A stretch of 64,000 nucleotides of DNA. Source: Entonaema liquescens (lineage: Eukaryota; Ascomycota; Sordariomycetes; Xylariales; Xylariaceae). The translations under genes were made by a program, and so were the position numbers. Numbering within the stretch: the stretch's first letter is position 1; every line of letters begins with the position of its first letter. Of this stretch, positions 26,029-39,006 are shown one piece after another. Location: the NCBI GenBank assembly GCA_902805475.1, contig CADCSX010000001.1:1736001-1800000 (forward strand). Direction: 5' to 3'. The notes under the pieces are model-generated. The model did no database searches. It was not told the DNA's origin and saw only the letters and a program-made list of their open reading frames with translations.

Positions 26029-29000
26029 GGGAAGAAGAAAAGAAAAGAAAGAATAAGCCAAGGCTAGGTCAACAACCAATAATTTTAATATGATTATCTT
26101 ATACCATATCATATACCCCCTTTTCCCTTTTTCTCATGTTTCAAGTCATGAGATCTAGCCTATCAATCTTACATAGTTACACCGAAAGGACCTCGTCGCA
26201 TTGAGCTCCGAGATCCCGCGAGAAGGAACTTACAAAACATCATTTCACACGGGAGGTAAATGTACCATCCCGCAAACGCGTGGACATGGCTGCTATCCTG
26301 CATACGCGGGCTTGGTATTGAATACCTCCGTGTCCTCACCAGAAGGCTTACTATTATATCTGACGCCGCTTAGCATATCCAAATTCCCTCAAGCTAACTA
26401 ATAGCTTCTCTTAAACCCCATCTCCATGCGTACCCCTTCATTTCCCATTTCTTAATCTCCTATTCACTACTGTTATTGCCACTGGCTCCAAATGGGCGGG
26501 GATCTCTATCATTATTCGCTCTGCCGAGTTCCGGTAAGTACCGAGATCAAATCCTTCCCACCGTACCATCCGATCCTTCTCCTGCTTGATTCCGTGTCTC
26601 TTTATATGGTAAGCCTGCTAAGGTACTGGCTTCAACTTGAATCGACGCTCCCTATAGGACGTACACGCTACCCTCAACAACAAACGTATCTGCTTAATTA
26701 AGTTCTCACCGCTCTAACCTGGCAGACGAATATCGTAGCATCCCTTCTAGTCATTCCCTGCCTAATCCGCCAAGCCTGGGTTAGTCCAGGCAATCATAGA
26801 TGGGACATGGAATAAAACATGGGTGAGTCGGTCAGCTTGTATCTTGGGGGCTAAAATCTCCCCCGCGGACCTATGGCTGCATAGATGCAGTTGATTGGAC
26901 CGTGCGCCTGTTGACGGCGAGCTCGGATCATCTTGCCATTCGCAAACAGCTTCTCTCAGCAAGCCACGCGATGTTACCATACAGCCCATAGCAGGTACAT
27001 GCGGGAATGTATGTAATCCTCTACGGGACTCCGGCCTAGTTGTGATGTCACTCTACTAGCATACAATACGTCCATAACTAATGGAAGATAGGAACATGGC
27101 AAGCAATCATGATCTTCCCGAGTGCTCCCCCAACCACGCTCTGCAGTATGTAAGTACATACATCCGAAAGATGTGTCTGACGTGCATTTCACAACCCTCT
27201 GTTACACTACTTCCGTTGTCTACTCAGCCCTACGCGGTACTTCGTGCTACTTTACATCGAGAGGATTCCGCGACACGACGTCGCGGCTTGATCCCGCTCG
27301 AGAGTGGCTGAGTCAGACGGACGATGCTGGACGATGCTGGACGATACTTTGTCTGACTTGGCAAACAGCATGCAAAGAACGCATGGTGATGACAGGTCGG
27401 TTTGACCTCCCCCAGGGCCCAGGCAACATGCGCTCTAGCGTGATACGAAATTTGCACTGTGTTTGCGTCTAAATCGAAGAAAGTGACAGCTCATTCTTAC
27501 TACCGTGGGGAGGGGCAGTACCAGAATGCAAAATAACCGTCGCACGACAACCGTGCCGTGTTCGTACAGGAATTGGGGACTATGTTATGTCTTTTGCGTC
27601 TTTTTTGTGCAACGTTTTGCGAGTACTACAAAACCACTGCGCCGCGCTTGTTGCGACACGGGTGCGCATACTTGTGGCACGTTTGTCTGTCCCCCGACGA
27701 CGTATGTACAACACAGCACGTACGATTTATGCCAGGGGGGTATTACTTGGGAGCCAAGAGCCAATAATACCGCTTTTTTTTTTTCTTTGGTGTGACATTT
27801 GACAGACAAGGCTCTCTAGGGAAGTTCCCCCCTTTAAGCCTATCAACAAGCGAAATGCCGATCTGTACAGAACACTTCACCAACTACGCACCCAATTTGA
27901 TCCGGTGCCTTGGAGGATCCGCCTTAACTGCCGTCAGCAAGCGAAAGCTCGCCACTTATCTAATTGGTCTTTTAAGAGACATGTGGTATGTAGTGTTTGT
28001 TATCTACACCGCCGCCAACTATTACGCTGTTACAATATTTGGCCGGGTGACTTTTCCCCCAATCACAGCTTTTCCTATGGTTACAGTATTTAGAAGATTA
28101 CATGGTACAGGGGCTTTTTTAACTAACAGTGTAACCAACATAAACGCCTGTGTAACTCTAGACTCTTCTCTATTATTGTTGGTTTTGCTAACAACGAGCT
28201 AAGGTCAAGTCGAGTAAGCGCGAGGTATCACAAGAACAGGGCAATCTTTGTTTCGCACGGGGGAAACCTTTCGTGGCTTGCAGGATTACCCAGAAGCAGA
28301 TCACTGACGATTCGTCGCTGTAATACAAGCTTACGTATGACGAAAAACATGTGCCATCGGAGTCTCTAAGGTCTTTTCTGAATTTTGATTCGTTGTCTCA
28401 GCTTATATCTGCGTTGTATTGTTGGCTTTTTCTAATCTAACTCCGAATCTTCAGGATTGTTTTTTTTTTTTTAAAAAGTTTTACTTACCTTATCTGGAAA
28501 TAGTACAACTATCTACCAAACCTATACTTCCATCATCTCTCCTCACCATAGTCAGTTTGTAATTTTTGTATATTACCGGCGGGGCAAGATCCCCACTGAA
28601 GTATCATCCATGATACTGGAATCTGACACGAACGCTAACTCTCGTGGTATGTTGAATTGAATCATTAATGATATGATGATGTACTAACATTCATTCTACA
28701 CTGGTTTTAGCTGGTTCTCGTGATTTCTCCTAATACGAAGAAGGGAAGTGGTAATATAGTAACTACCTAAGGCATCTAATTCCACATGATTCATGATGAG
28801 ATTCAACAAGCGCGAACCTGTAGAGAGTAACTTTGGTTCATACTAATACTTCAGCATGCTGGTTCACATTAAGATGTATTCTAGACCCCGAAAATTTTTA
28901 AATATCAATTGGTGGGGCAATCTAGTTTATTGATCCAATATGCCCCTTTTCTCCAGATGTAACGGGCTTTGATTACATGCTCGGGCTTTGCTATCATCCC

Positions 29001-29527
29001 TAGGAATCCCCTAATACTGAATAGCATAACGGCATCCGACAAGTACGTATACAAACTACAGCTGGTATTCAATAACTATAGGATATGTAGAAAGGCTATG
29101 CTCCAATTAATGTCCTAGCTATTACGACTGCTACGAAACGAAAACGAATGAGACACGTTAGGGCGGGGTAGAATACGGTGAGCTAAGATTCTACGTAGGT
29201 AAGGCTAGATAGATGTAAGGGGCTGTTAGGCTATGGAGTAATTAGTAACCGAAAATGAGTGCGTGTGGTGTTCCAAGCAGACCCCGTAGCGCAAGGGAGA
29301 GCGACAATGTGGAGAGTTGTGTAAGACAAAGACAACGCAGCTAAAAATAGAATGACGAGGTGGGAATCTGATTAGGAGGCAGAGATCACTTGAGGTAGAT
29401 CAAGAGAATTCCATACGTGCCTAAACTCCCGACGTTAGAGCTTGAGAGATATCCTTGAACTTGTACGGTGCAAGTGAATGCAGTAGAGAGTAAAAGGGGA
29501 AAGGCTCGAAGACGTGAGTAAGGTAGA

Positions 29528-29560
29528 TACCAATGCCAATACCAATACCAATACCAACAA
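29528..29560. repeat. Hexamer repeat (CCAATA)n
   Basis: About five imperfect copies of a CCAATA/CCAATG hexamer stand in tandem in non-coding sequence. Confidence 0.7.
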
Positions 29561-29966
29561 ACAAGAAACCGTCTTCATCGGGCGGAACCGCCCCCAAAGA
29601 CGGCATTGGGAATTTGGGGATGGGATACGATACGATACGTAAGGAGGTGGGTTTATCTATATTTACGCATTCGCTATAACCCCGTACGCGTAGGCTACTG
29701 CCGTGTGTCCATCCATCCATCCATCCCATAGGGAGGGGCCAAGTCCAAAGCCCCAAAGCCCCAAAGCCACTCCCGAGACACATAACCAAGCTAAGCAGGC
29801 GCCCCGTCGTCGCACAGCGCTAGCGTTGAGGATCCAGGACCAAGGCTATGCTGATGCTGTAGCGTAATCGTACCGTATGCGCGCAGACCAAGGTTTTGGA
29901 AAGATTACCTACCTTAGGTGCCTCGGTAAGTTGGGTTACCGAGCGCCTCTGCCGTCGAGGGCCGAG

Positions 29967-29991
29967 GGGGCTCTCTCTCTCTCTGTGTGTG
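29967..29991. repeat. CT/GT dinucleotide microsatellite
   Basis: A CT run of about six units passes directly into a GT run of about four units. Confidence 0.7.
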
Positions 29992-32538
29992 TGCCGCTTA
30001 GGTACCTTGCTAGGATTCAGATTTGGAGATGGGCTGGTCGGGAGTTTTACGAAGCTGAAAAATAGAGAGGGTAGCTAGGGCATGAAGAAGGGAAGAGGAG
30101 AGGAAAAGGGGGAGGGAGGAGTAGCACGGCATTAGCTGCCGCGAGGATGCTCCCGAGCGAAAGTTGAGCTCAGTAAGTCAAGTCCCGTAGGTACGCAAAG
30201 TCGACTTTTTGTATCACCGCCATCACCACCAATCCGTCGACGCTATTTTCTCTGAGCTGAGAGTCCCGACACCACGGGTCCTGACTTTTGGTTTTTGCTC
30301 CCCCCCTTTATTCCTGTGTTCTGAAGAATTTGGTTTATGGAAAAAGTAGCTATTTATATACTGTCAAGATTTCGTAGATCAATGGTTGGAATTTGCCCGA
30401 TGTCTATCGTATTGCAAATGAGTATCAACGTGACTGCTCGAGTTATCGCTGAGAGTTTCGAAGGTATATGTAATCGGATAGACTAGTATAGGTAGATTTA
30501 ATGGTTCGACGCTTATTCGTATAATTCAGTTGTCGTCTAAGTGTAGTGACTGTCTATAATGCATGTTACCTGATCACTGCTATCTATGTGAGAGTAGCCA
30601 ACGCCAATGGGTTCGAATCCCATTAGCGTTAACACAAAGAGACTAGTTCCGGCTCTTTATAAAGATTACTTATCGATTTTTATCTAATATAAAGTCGACC
30701 GACTATCTAGAATTGCAACTAACTGGGTAGAGATATCTCCATAAGCCAGAATGGAATACTATAATTAGGGAGTAAGCTAAATAATTGATATGTTAGACGA
30801 TACTCTGGCTCTGCCCCCTTTAAAGTGCCTAAGCTGAGATACTCTACCTAGATATCCTATAGTGTCGTTGATGCAGGTCGCTGTGATTTACCTAGATAGG
30901 CGCGTCCCTAGATGTAAATTAATGCAACAAGAACGACTGTCCACTATGTAGCAGTCTCAGATAGCAAGTTCTTTATTTGTCTTTCGTACTTCTAGCTCGT
31001 TCTTGTGTCCAACGTTCTCACACGCAAGAATGTGTCTAGGTAAATAGGGACGGTCTGAAAAGATCCCATATTCCTAAGACGTTTATAACGAAGTTCTTGT
31101 AGCTACCTACCTATGTTAACGCTTTGCTCTTACTTGTCCTCTGGTCGTCTCTCACGCCAAAGATGCGTTAAGGGCGCAACAACATATGAATTATCTTAGA
31201 CAGTCCTACCTATCTAACGTATACATAATTACTTATCTCCGCCACAGTCCTGATTATTATCAATAGGGTTATAATCCCATGTGCCTTACCATAGGTATGT
31301 TCTCATATCCTGCCCACATCCTTACAGTTTCTAACTCGACGCTATCCCAGTAATTCACCTATGTGCTAAGGCGTACCTAAACAAAGGCAACGGGATTGGT
31401 ATAAAGAGACTGAGAATAGCTGTTACTGTGGACCAGAGGTTTTTAAGCTCTATCATGTGCATTACGTTGGAATATGGAACATGAGTATGGAAGAGTCTAA
31501 ATACCTACCTATTATATAAAAATTCACCCTCTACGCTAAATAACCTAGCGTTCATCTACAACGTATAGGACAACTGATGTGCCAAAGTGGAGCCAGTATT
31601 CCGGTCTACAAAAGAAAGGCTTAACATTCATCCACAGCTCGCCGTTGAGTTATATACTGTGATCGAATAGCGAGCAATATGACATTGCACTTGCATCTGG
31701 GGTGAATTGTTATTTATATGTTATTGACTGATAGCAAGATCACTCCTGATTTAAACTTTTCTGTTGAAGCTGTCACCCCTTTCACGCAGCCCCTTTGTGC
31801 TACCCCTGAATTTCAACTTGTATGGTGGATATACCGTCCCCGTCTTCGGACGAGCTAAGTGGCCAGCAAGCAAGATATACCCTCGAGGGTTCTTTGTATC
31901 TCTTCTGAGTCATACAGTCATAGAGCATGATCAGATGAAAACTACCCAGTCATCAGTAGTGTGGCCCACCCAATAATAAAACGAATAAGTGCAAACCCCG
32001 TACACTCAAGCCGTCGACAGGCCCGGTACCTACTTACCCAAGTGGGACTAGCCCCGGCATAACACCGACGACATAGTTGGGGATATGTCCGCATGTACCC
32101 CCGGCACAGCCGCATACCCCTCCGTCCCGGCACCTATCAGGCCGGCTTCAGGCTCCGGACTAAGTACAAACCTCACTGCCGCAGACAGTTTGTCGACATG
32201 CTGCATGATCAGACCAAAATTCACTAAGAAAAATTCGCAGCCCAGCCAGGCATTGTAAAAATTCGCACCCTCATGTGCTGGTTGTTTCCTTTTTTTCTTC
32301 CCACACCTTGAGGCTAACAATCCCATTCTTTTCATTACCCTCCCCTCTCCTCTTGCCTTTCCATCATTACAATCTCGCTCCTTAGGCGAGGAGGAGTATA
32401 CACTCTTTTCCAGTTTCCTTCCTTCCCTATTAATTTGATTTGCGGCAACGCATTCTGCTTCAATAGGAGCAATCCCTTCATTACCCCATTCCTATTTCTT
32501 TTCGTCATCGCTCGGGCAGGCTTTTGCCTACAGACACC

Positions 32539-34462
32539 ATGGGTAACTGTCTTTCCACTTGTGGTGGTCGTCGCAAGATGATTGTCACATCGGATGTTGA
32601 GGTCCGTGACGTTGCCATCCAGTTGGTAACACTTCCCTTCAATGATGGAGAAGAACGCATGCAGTCCCAGCTGCCTTCTTCTGACACGGACACCTCCCAA
32701 GCGGGTATTGGTATCGCCTTGACCTGCGACGGAGTCGTTCACCTGCCTTCCCCTACCGGCCATGGAACAACCCCTACCCAAGACGCTGGTGATACCAGTA
32801 AGCCTGCCGATGGAGAGGCGCATTCACCTTCGGGCTCTTTTGTAGATGTCCCACTCAATGACGGTGAAGTCAAGACCGCTGCACCGGTCAACTTTAGTCG
32901 TCCTGGACAGCACCGACTTGTGATGAGCACTTCGGCTTACAACATTCGCGATCTTGGAGACACTACCGGTGAGAGTGTTCGCGCCCCTTCTCGTCTGCGC
33001 CCGTCAGCTACCATGAGCAACCTCAACAAACCGTTGCCCAAGTACCCTAATGACGACCCCGTAGCTGCTTACATCGAGCGTGAAAACTTAAAGCTTGAGA
33101 AATACTGGAAAATTATTGCGCCCGAAAAGGCATTCCTGGTTGACTTCAAGCGTAACTCTATGCGCGGGCGACCCCTTCGAGAACTCGAAATCACAACTGT
33201 GAAGGAGGTGGAGGAGGATGACCAGGCCGACCAGCCTGACCAACCTGTTGAGGGTGATGGCGGCAGCATTAAGCCGGCTGAGAATGCCAATGAGGAAAGC
33301 GGCGATGGTCCTGCCCAGGAGGTTACTGTGGAGGTCGCTGAGAAGGTCGCTGAGAAGGTCGCTAAGGAGGACACTGATGATAACGAAGACCCAAAGATCC
33401 TGGTCCAAATTCTTCGTAAGAAAGTGAGTCTCCTTTCTCTTAACAATAACACCCGACTACTCCCTAGCGAATACGATAAACACGAAACCGTTGATTGAAG
33501 CATACTTGCTAACCACAACACGGCAGATTTGGCAGTACGACGAAAGAATTCTGCACCTCGACGCGGAAAGGGCCTTGATGGGTACTTACACCTCTGCCGC
33601 CGCCCCGTCTTCTGTTGGACAATCTAAGTATCCCGCAAGTCCTCTCGCTGGTACTTCTTATACCGACATACCAGCTCTCCGACGAGCCAGGGCCAATATG
33701 GCACCTTTGTATTACGTCGGCAGCCCTCGTACAAAGGCACGAGCGAATCACTTCCTTCCTCCCGGCAGTCCGGGACCGTCAACACCTACACTTTTCGGAG
33801 CGTCCGCTGGATCACGCAACGCACTCTACAGTCACGACAATCTGACTGCCCTCCCGTCTGTGGTAACCGAAGGAGGACCGGCCGAAGCCCTCGCGCGCCT
33901 CGAGTCGTCTGATGACCCGTTTGGAATGCCCACTCGTGCCAAAGAGCGCGAAGACCCCCTTTGGGCAGCGGCTTTCAAGCAAGCTACCGAGGCCTACAAC
34001 GAAGCCAAGCCGTTGATTCGAAACAAAGTGTGTCGGTTTGTCCTAGGCGACAACGCGGTAACGCGAATCACCGAGTCCATCCTAGCCATGAGCGACGACG
34101 TCATCGACTCATGCATCAACGACGAGGATAGCGCCGACGTGGTCCGCAAACTCACGGAACGATGCTGTGAGGAATCCTGGCTCAAGGAGAGTACCCACAT
34201 CACACCGTGGGCCCGACGACAGCTCGATTTCGACTCCCGAGCAACGAAGCGCCGTAAGGCGACGGCCCTGGTGATGAAGTGGGAGGCCGAGGCCAAGGAG
34301 GCAGAAAAGGAGAATGCCCTAGGAAAGGGTAAGGGCAAAGAAACCGCCGAGGAAGACGAAGAGAAGAAAGGAAAGGTCGGAGAAGATGAAGAAGAAGCTG
34401 AGGATGAGGATAATGATGAAGAGGAACAGGAGGTGGATACGATCAAGGAAAAAGCTGATTAA
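32539..34462 (+). CDS. Predicted N-myristoylated and palmitoylated protein of unknown function
   Basis: I do not recognise this protein. Two exons, 32539-33423 and 33527-34462, are joined in phase across a 103-nt GTGAGT...CGGCAG intron and encode 606 residues. The N-terminus reads MGNCLSTCGG: Gly2 with Ser6 fits the myristoylation consensus, and Cys4 and Cys9 are likely palmitoylation sites, so membrane anchoring is inferred. The middle is Ser/Thr/Pro-rich, followed by a folded-looking stretch (AAYIERENLKLEKYWKII) and an acidic region containing VAEKVAEKVAKED. The second exon has a helical part (EDPLWAAAFKQATEAYNEAK, then a Cys-containing region) and ends in a Lys/Glu-rich acidic tail. The ATG at 32539 has a good context and gives the acylation motif; an upstream in-frame codon is ignored. 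The gene converges with FOL1, about 300 bases away. Confidence 0.8.
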
Positions 34463-34766
34463 AGAGCCCAGCCGCTGCCACTAATTTCAGAATATTTCGG
34501 GCACGGATATCGAGCGCGTTGAGTTACCGGAGGATGTTTCGGTCTGTGAATCACAGACCCTCAGCTAGGAGTTGCGGTGTTCTCGCATGAAAAGGGGCTT
34601 TCGCACGGAACGTTTGAGCACATTGAAAAAAGGAGTTGAAAATGGTATAAAAAAGGGAGGGACCGGCCTGTAGCAGCATGACTTAATGGATCGATGATTT
34701 ACGATAATCGTCTCTTGCTTGGAGCTTCTCCTAATTGTGAAATAGAACGCGAGCTGAATTTTGAAC

Positions 34767-36353
34767 CTAATATCTCCATATGGCATCGGCCATCTTAACT
34801 ACCTGACCCATCTCCACGACGTCGTGGACGCGTACTATATCAGCGCCGCCCTGGACGGCCGAGGCAACTGTTGCTGCTGTACCGAATACTCTGTCCATAG
34901 GCTTCGGAACGCCGGTAACCTTACCAATGAAGCTCTTGCGGCTGGATCCTACGAGCCACGGTAGGCCTTCTAATCCGGGCCAGCTTCGTAATTCTTCGAA
35001 GTGGCGTAAGAGATGTAGGTTCTGCTCGCCCACCTTGGCGAATCCCAACCCTGGGTCAAGAATGATGCGCCACCGACGGATGCCTGCCGCTTCGGCAGCC
35101 GCTACCCGCTCAAGTAGCTCTCGAGCGATGGTTGGGATAAGACCATCTGGGTAGTCGTTTAGTTTGCTCATCGTACTAGGGTCTCCTCTCATGTGCATCA
35201 AGCAAACTGTCTTGCCAGAGCGGGCCATTGTAGAGAACATATCAGGGTCTAAAAGACCTGCTGATACGTCGTTGATAATATCTGCGCCGGCCTCGACGGC
35301 TGCTTGAGCAACCGACGCTCGGTACGTATCTACACTTATAGCGACATCGCGTGTCTCAGGCAAGCTACGAATAAGCTTGATCACAGGTAAGACACGATCC
35401 ACCTCTTCTTGAGCACTGACCTCAAGCTTCCCGGGTGCGGTAGACTGGCCCCCAATATCAAAAATTGTGGCGCCTCCCCGAACATAGGCCATAATCGTGT
35501 CTCTGAGTGAATCAGGGGTATGAATGCCCCCATCCGAAAATGAATCGGGCGTTATGTTGAGAATGGCCATTACTTGTGTTTTCCGAGTTGGCTTGAGAGC
35601 ATTCAATGGTTCTACCGAGGGGCATATCGGGGTTAATGTAGAGAGAGGTTCTGAAGATGGTGGTAGCTCGTTGAGATAGTCTTGGACAAGCTTCCAGGGT
35701 TTGGAGGAGTCTATAGACTTATGCGGTATAAGTTCGGCGAGAGGTCGTAAAACGAATTCTCGCTCTGGAATTCCGATATGAGGAATTTTAAGCCTCTCAT
35801 TGTCAACTTTTTCATCCTCGTAAAGTAAGATGTCTAAGTCAATATTTCGAGGTCCCTTGTCTATAAGTTTCCGCCGCCCCATGGATTTCTCAATATCTTG
35901 TAATTGGTCTAGCAGAGATAGGGGGTCCAGATCTGTCTCTACCTAAAGGGGACTGTTTAGCTTGGGGTTCATGGAGAGTAGAGACTAAAGACGTACTTCG
36001 CAAGCTCCATTTACAAACCTATTCTGGTCTAGAACATACATAGGCTCGGTCTCCCATAGGCTACTGGTTCTTTTTACGTTGATATTTCTCGAATCCATCT
36101 CCTTACATGCTTGCTCGATCATAGATATCCGATCACCGACATTGCTGCCCAGAGCAATGTAAGCATTCCGCTTACCACGGCGCCCTTCTGCGCAACCGCA
36201 TGATTTACTGGGCAGACTAGATGAGAATTGTCGATCCATTATGCTTCTTTTAGGGATGATGCGACTTTGGTGATAAAAAACTAAATTGGCGTGGGTTGAC
36301 AGCACGCGAGCACAACGAAATGTATAGCTCCATGCTGATGAGAGAGGACTCAT
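34767..36353 (-). CDS. FOL1: Folate synthesis bifunctional enzyme HPPK-DHPS
   Basis: The enzyme has 6-hydroxymethyl-7,8-dihydropterin pyrophosphokinase and dihydropteroate synthase domains and makes dihydropteroate, the target step of sulfonamides. Two exons, 36353-35997 and 35942-34767, are joined in phase 0 and encode 510 residues. HPPK starts with AYIALGSNVGDR (about residue 65), and its metal-binding signature GPRNIDLDILLYED lies at about 149-162. DHPS begins at about residue 242 with VMAILNITPDSFSDGG, then FDIGGQSTAPG, GADIINDVSAG, ILDPGLGFAK and GSSRKSFIG. There is no dihydroneopterin aldolase domain at the N-terminus. Yeast Fol1 has one; in other moulds I expect it as a separate gene. 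The first 40 or so residues are Ser/Arg-rich and could be a mitochondrial presequence; Met39 is an alternative start. Confidence 0.93.
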
Positions 36354-37259
36354 TGAAACTTAGGACTTCAGCATTGACCCGCAAGCTAATTGCCTCATTG
36401 GACAATCGCGCATCATAAGCAGTTTTTTAAATAAGCAGTGTTTTTTAAACTACACCTGAATCGAAGCTGACCACAAAATTTCCAAAGTCCCACAAGGACC
36501 CTTGATTACTAAATTATTCATACTATACACTACATGATACCTATACACTGTATGATATGTACTGTATTGTCTTATCTTATCTTTTATACGGGTCTAATCG
36601 AGCTGCGCATTGATGTACCTACATGTCCCATCTTATGCTGTGCTACGTCTCTAACAGAACTTAGATCCGATTTAAAGATGTTGGTTACCAGGATGACGAA
36701 ATGGTAGCGAAGTTGATTTTATTCTAAGTTTGTATTAGAAGTGAACATCGTCGACATACTTCGAAATGTATCAGAGCCAAGTCACCATCACAAAAATGCT
36801 TTTCGCGTCTAAAGAAAGATGTAGGTATCCGACGATATATAATGGACACCTTCCCCTTACATACCAACGTGACAGAATTAACGAATCACGCTAAGAAGAA
36901 CCTCGGCTCGGCTAAGTCCAAGATTGGACTAGACTCACCCCAAAGGCTTGCATTCAAGATTGCCTCGGCTTCCCCAGCTTTTGTTCCTCTAGGAGTTTGG
37001 ATACTAAATCCTGAATATACCCCGATCCTCACATTTCCATCTATTCCTACTACTATTCCTACTACTATTCCCATTGCCGCGTGTGTTGCCGATACCAAGA
37101 CGCTTTCCTCCTTAGTATTCGCGTCTCTAGCTGCTTTCTTATTATTTACAACTACTTAAGTTACCCCGGATTTCTTGTTATAGAAACGTAGTCTAAACAA
37201 GCCGCTTCACCATCTTTTATCGTATTCTACAGTTTTAGTCAGCGCTTAAAACAGTCAAG
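36354..37259. other. Region between FOL1 and the nitronate monooxygenase gene
   Basis: This is the divergent upstream region of FOL1 and of the next gene. It contains A+T-rich sequence, repeats around TACACTGTATGATA (36530-36560) and one small open frame listed separately. Confidence 0.5.
36842..37159 (+). CDS. Small hypothetical protein (uncertain)
   Basis: A 105-codon open frame starts with ATG 100 bases before the leader of the nitronate monooxygenase gene. The product has a Lys-rich N-terminal helix, a central hydrophobic part and a hydrophobic C-terminus (SSLVFASLAAFLLF) that could be a membrane helix or tail anchor. A 15-bp tandem duplication encodes the repeated IPTTIPTT. I recognise no family. 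It may be a real small membrane protein or a chance frame. Confidence 0.3.
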   Translation: MDTFPLHTNVTELTNHAKKNLGSAKSKIGLDSPQRLAFKIASASPAFVPLGVWILNPEYTPILTFPSIPTTIPTTIPIAACVADTKTLSSLVFASLAAFLLFTTT

Positions 37260-38508
37260 ATGGCTTCACCACGTATGTCACAACCCATCAAGCCTACACT
37301 TGTACTCATGAAGACACACTAACAAGATGTGACAACACAGAGAGGATCCGAACTCCTATCACCGATCTGTTCAAGATCAACCACCCTATCCTCCTCGCTG
37401 GAATGAACGTCGCAGCCGGCCCCAAGCTCGCAGCAGCCGTCACGAATGCCGGCGGTCTCGGTGTCATCGGAGGCATGTCCTATAGCCCGGACATGTTGAA
37501 GGAGCAAATCGACGAGTTGAAGTCGTATCTAAATGACAAGAACGCGCCATTCGGTATCGATCTGCTACTCCCACAGGTTGGGGGTAAAGCTCGTAAAACA
37601 AAGTAAGCCTTCATCGCCCAAGGGTGTTAGCAGTCAAGCGAATAGAGACCATATAACTAACGGAGCCGGCATCTAGCTATGATTACACGAAGGGCAAGCT
37701 CGACCAGTTAATCGACGTTGTTATCGAGTCCGGAGCCAAGCTCTTCGTTTCCGCCGTCGGTGTACCGCCCAAGGCCGTTGTTGACAAGTTACACAAGCAT
37801 GGTGTTTACTACATGAACATGGTCGGACACCCCAAGCACGTTCAGAAGGCGCTCGACATCGGCTGCGATATCATCTGCGCCCAGGGTGGCGAGGGTGGAG
37901 GCCACACCGGAGATGTTCCGACCACCGTTCTGATCCCGGCGTGTGTGCAGATTTGCAAGGGAAAAAAGAGCGTGCTATCTGGCCAACAGGTTCCAGTCAT
38001 CGCTGCCGGCGGCATCCACAACGGTCAGATGCTGGCCGCTGCGCTGATGATGGGCGCGAGCGCCGTCTGGGTTGGTACCCGGTTCATCCTAGTCGATGAA
38101 GCTGGAGCACCTGAGTCGCACAAGGAGTCGGTGCGAACCGCCGGATTCGACGATACGATCCGAACCCTCATCTTCACCGGCCGACCTCTGCGGGTCCGAA
38201 AGAACCCGTACATCGAGAACTGGGAGAACGAGCGTCAATCTGAGATCAAGGAATTGACCGCCAAGGGTATTCTCCCTTACGAGCATGACCTAGAGAAGGT
38301 CGCCAACGGCACAGGCGAAGGCTCAGGGAAGGAGGGCGAGAGCGATGATGACGCAGATGACCTTATGGACCAGTTCCGGCCCTACCTTATGGGCAAGTGT
38401 GCCGCGTTAGTGAACGAGCAGAAGAGCGCAAAGGCGGTCGTAGACGAGTTTATTGAGGATGCTACGGCGATGCTGAGCCAAGGTGCCAAGATGGTAGCCA
38501 AGTTGTAA
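37260..38508 (+). CDS. Nitronate monooxygenase (2-nitropropane dioxygenase family)
   Basis: This FMN enzyme oxidises alkyl nitronates such as propionate-3-nitronate to the aldehyde and nitrite, and protects against nitro toxins. Three exons are read: 37260-37272, 37341-37602 and 37677-38508, giving 368 residues with all phases consistent. The first exon encodes only four codons plus one base. TIM-barrel and FMN motifs are clear: PILLAGMN near residue 20, NAGGLGVIGG at 40-49, AQGGEGGGHTG at 160-170 (His168 matches the catalytic-base position of the fungal class), PVIAAGGI at 198-205 and GASAVWVGTRF at 218-228. A Gly/Glu/Asp-rich insert (about residues 298-313, containing ESDDDADD) precedes the C-terminal helix. 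Length fits the family. The ATG lies in a good context and has a short 5' leader. Confidence 0.9.
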
Positions 38509-39006
38509 GCAGGACCTGTCATATTAATCGCCATTGTATATATATCCGCCAGAAGCATGTTTGAAGAGCAGTATTAGCGCAGTACGATTTGTGTCGAGGA
38601 ATTTGATAGTATAATGGGATGCGATAGTTATGTCATCTATACTACATAATATTAGAATACAAATCTACCTACTTACAGATCCTAATCCCCGCCGTAGCCG
38701 TCGCTGTCAGCTACCCTCTTAAGACTTCGTAGGGGCTTTTCGCCAGTTTATTAATTGTATAGATCACATAGTGCAACCTTTACTAGGCAGAGTAGACAGC
38801 TTACTGCGCGTATTACGATAAGCCCTTCCAAGGAAAATAGTGGTTCTTCCTTTGCTTGGACATTATGTATTTTACTATTTTATGCTAAAGCGATACTGGG
38901 TCTCTGTGTCCTCTACTAGTCGGAGGCATCCATACTGAGTGTAACCCCCTAAAAGACAAAGAGCCTAACCAGCCCGGTTGCTAGCATGGGCCATATAGCA
39001 TCAACA
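38509..39006. other. Convergent intergenic region
   Basis: This stretch lies between the ends of two convergent genes. Only A+T-rich 3' sequence is seen. Confidence 0.5.

Larger units (their letters stand above)
22839..32538. other. Second gene-poor stretch downstream of vib-1
   Basis: The first several hundred bases probably include the vib-1 3' untranslated region. The rest has only short, unrecognised open frames on both strands. The longest is a 177-codon minus frame at 25217-25750, which runs through a tandem repeat and looks fortuitous. Short tandem repeats, homopolymer runs and TAGGTA/TACCTA motifs are frequent. A hairpin resembling a tRNA T-arm lies at 30600-30630. The last part (about 32200-32538) is pyrimidine-rich and is likely the promoter and 5' leader of the next gene. 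Confidence 0.5.

Noticed and set aside
27792..28202. 136-codon plus frame with a hydrophobic product
   Set aside because: No family likeness, no splice context and no neighbours to support it; judged fortuitous.
33069..33521. 150-codon minus frame, Ser-rich
   Set aside because: Antisense shadow of the acidic part of the acylated-protein gene.
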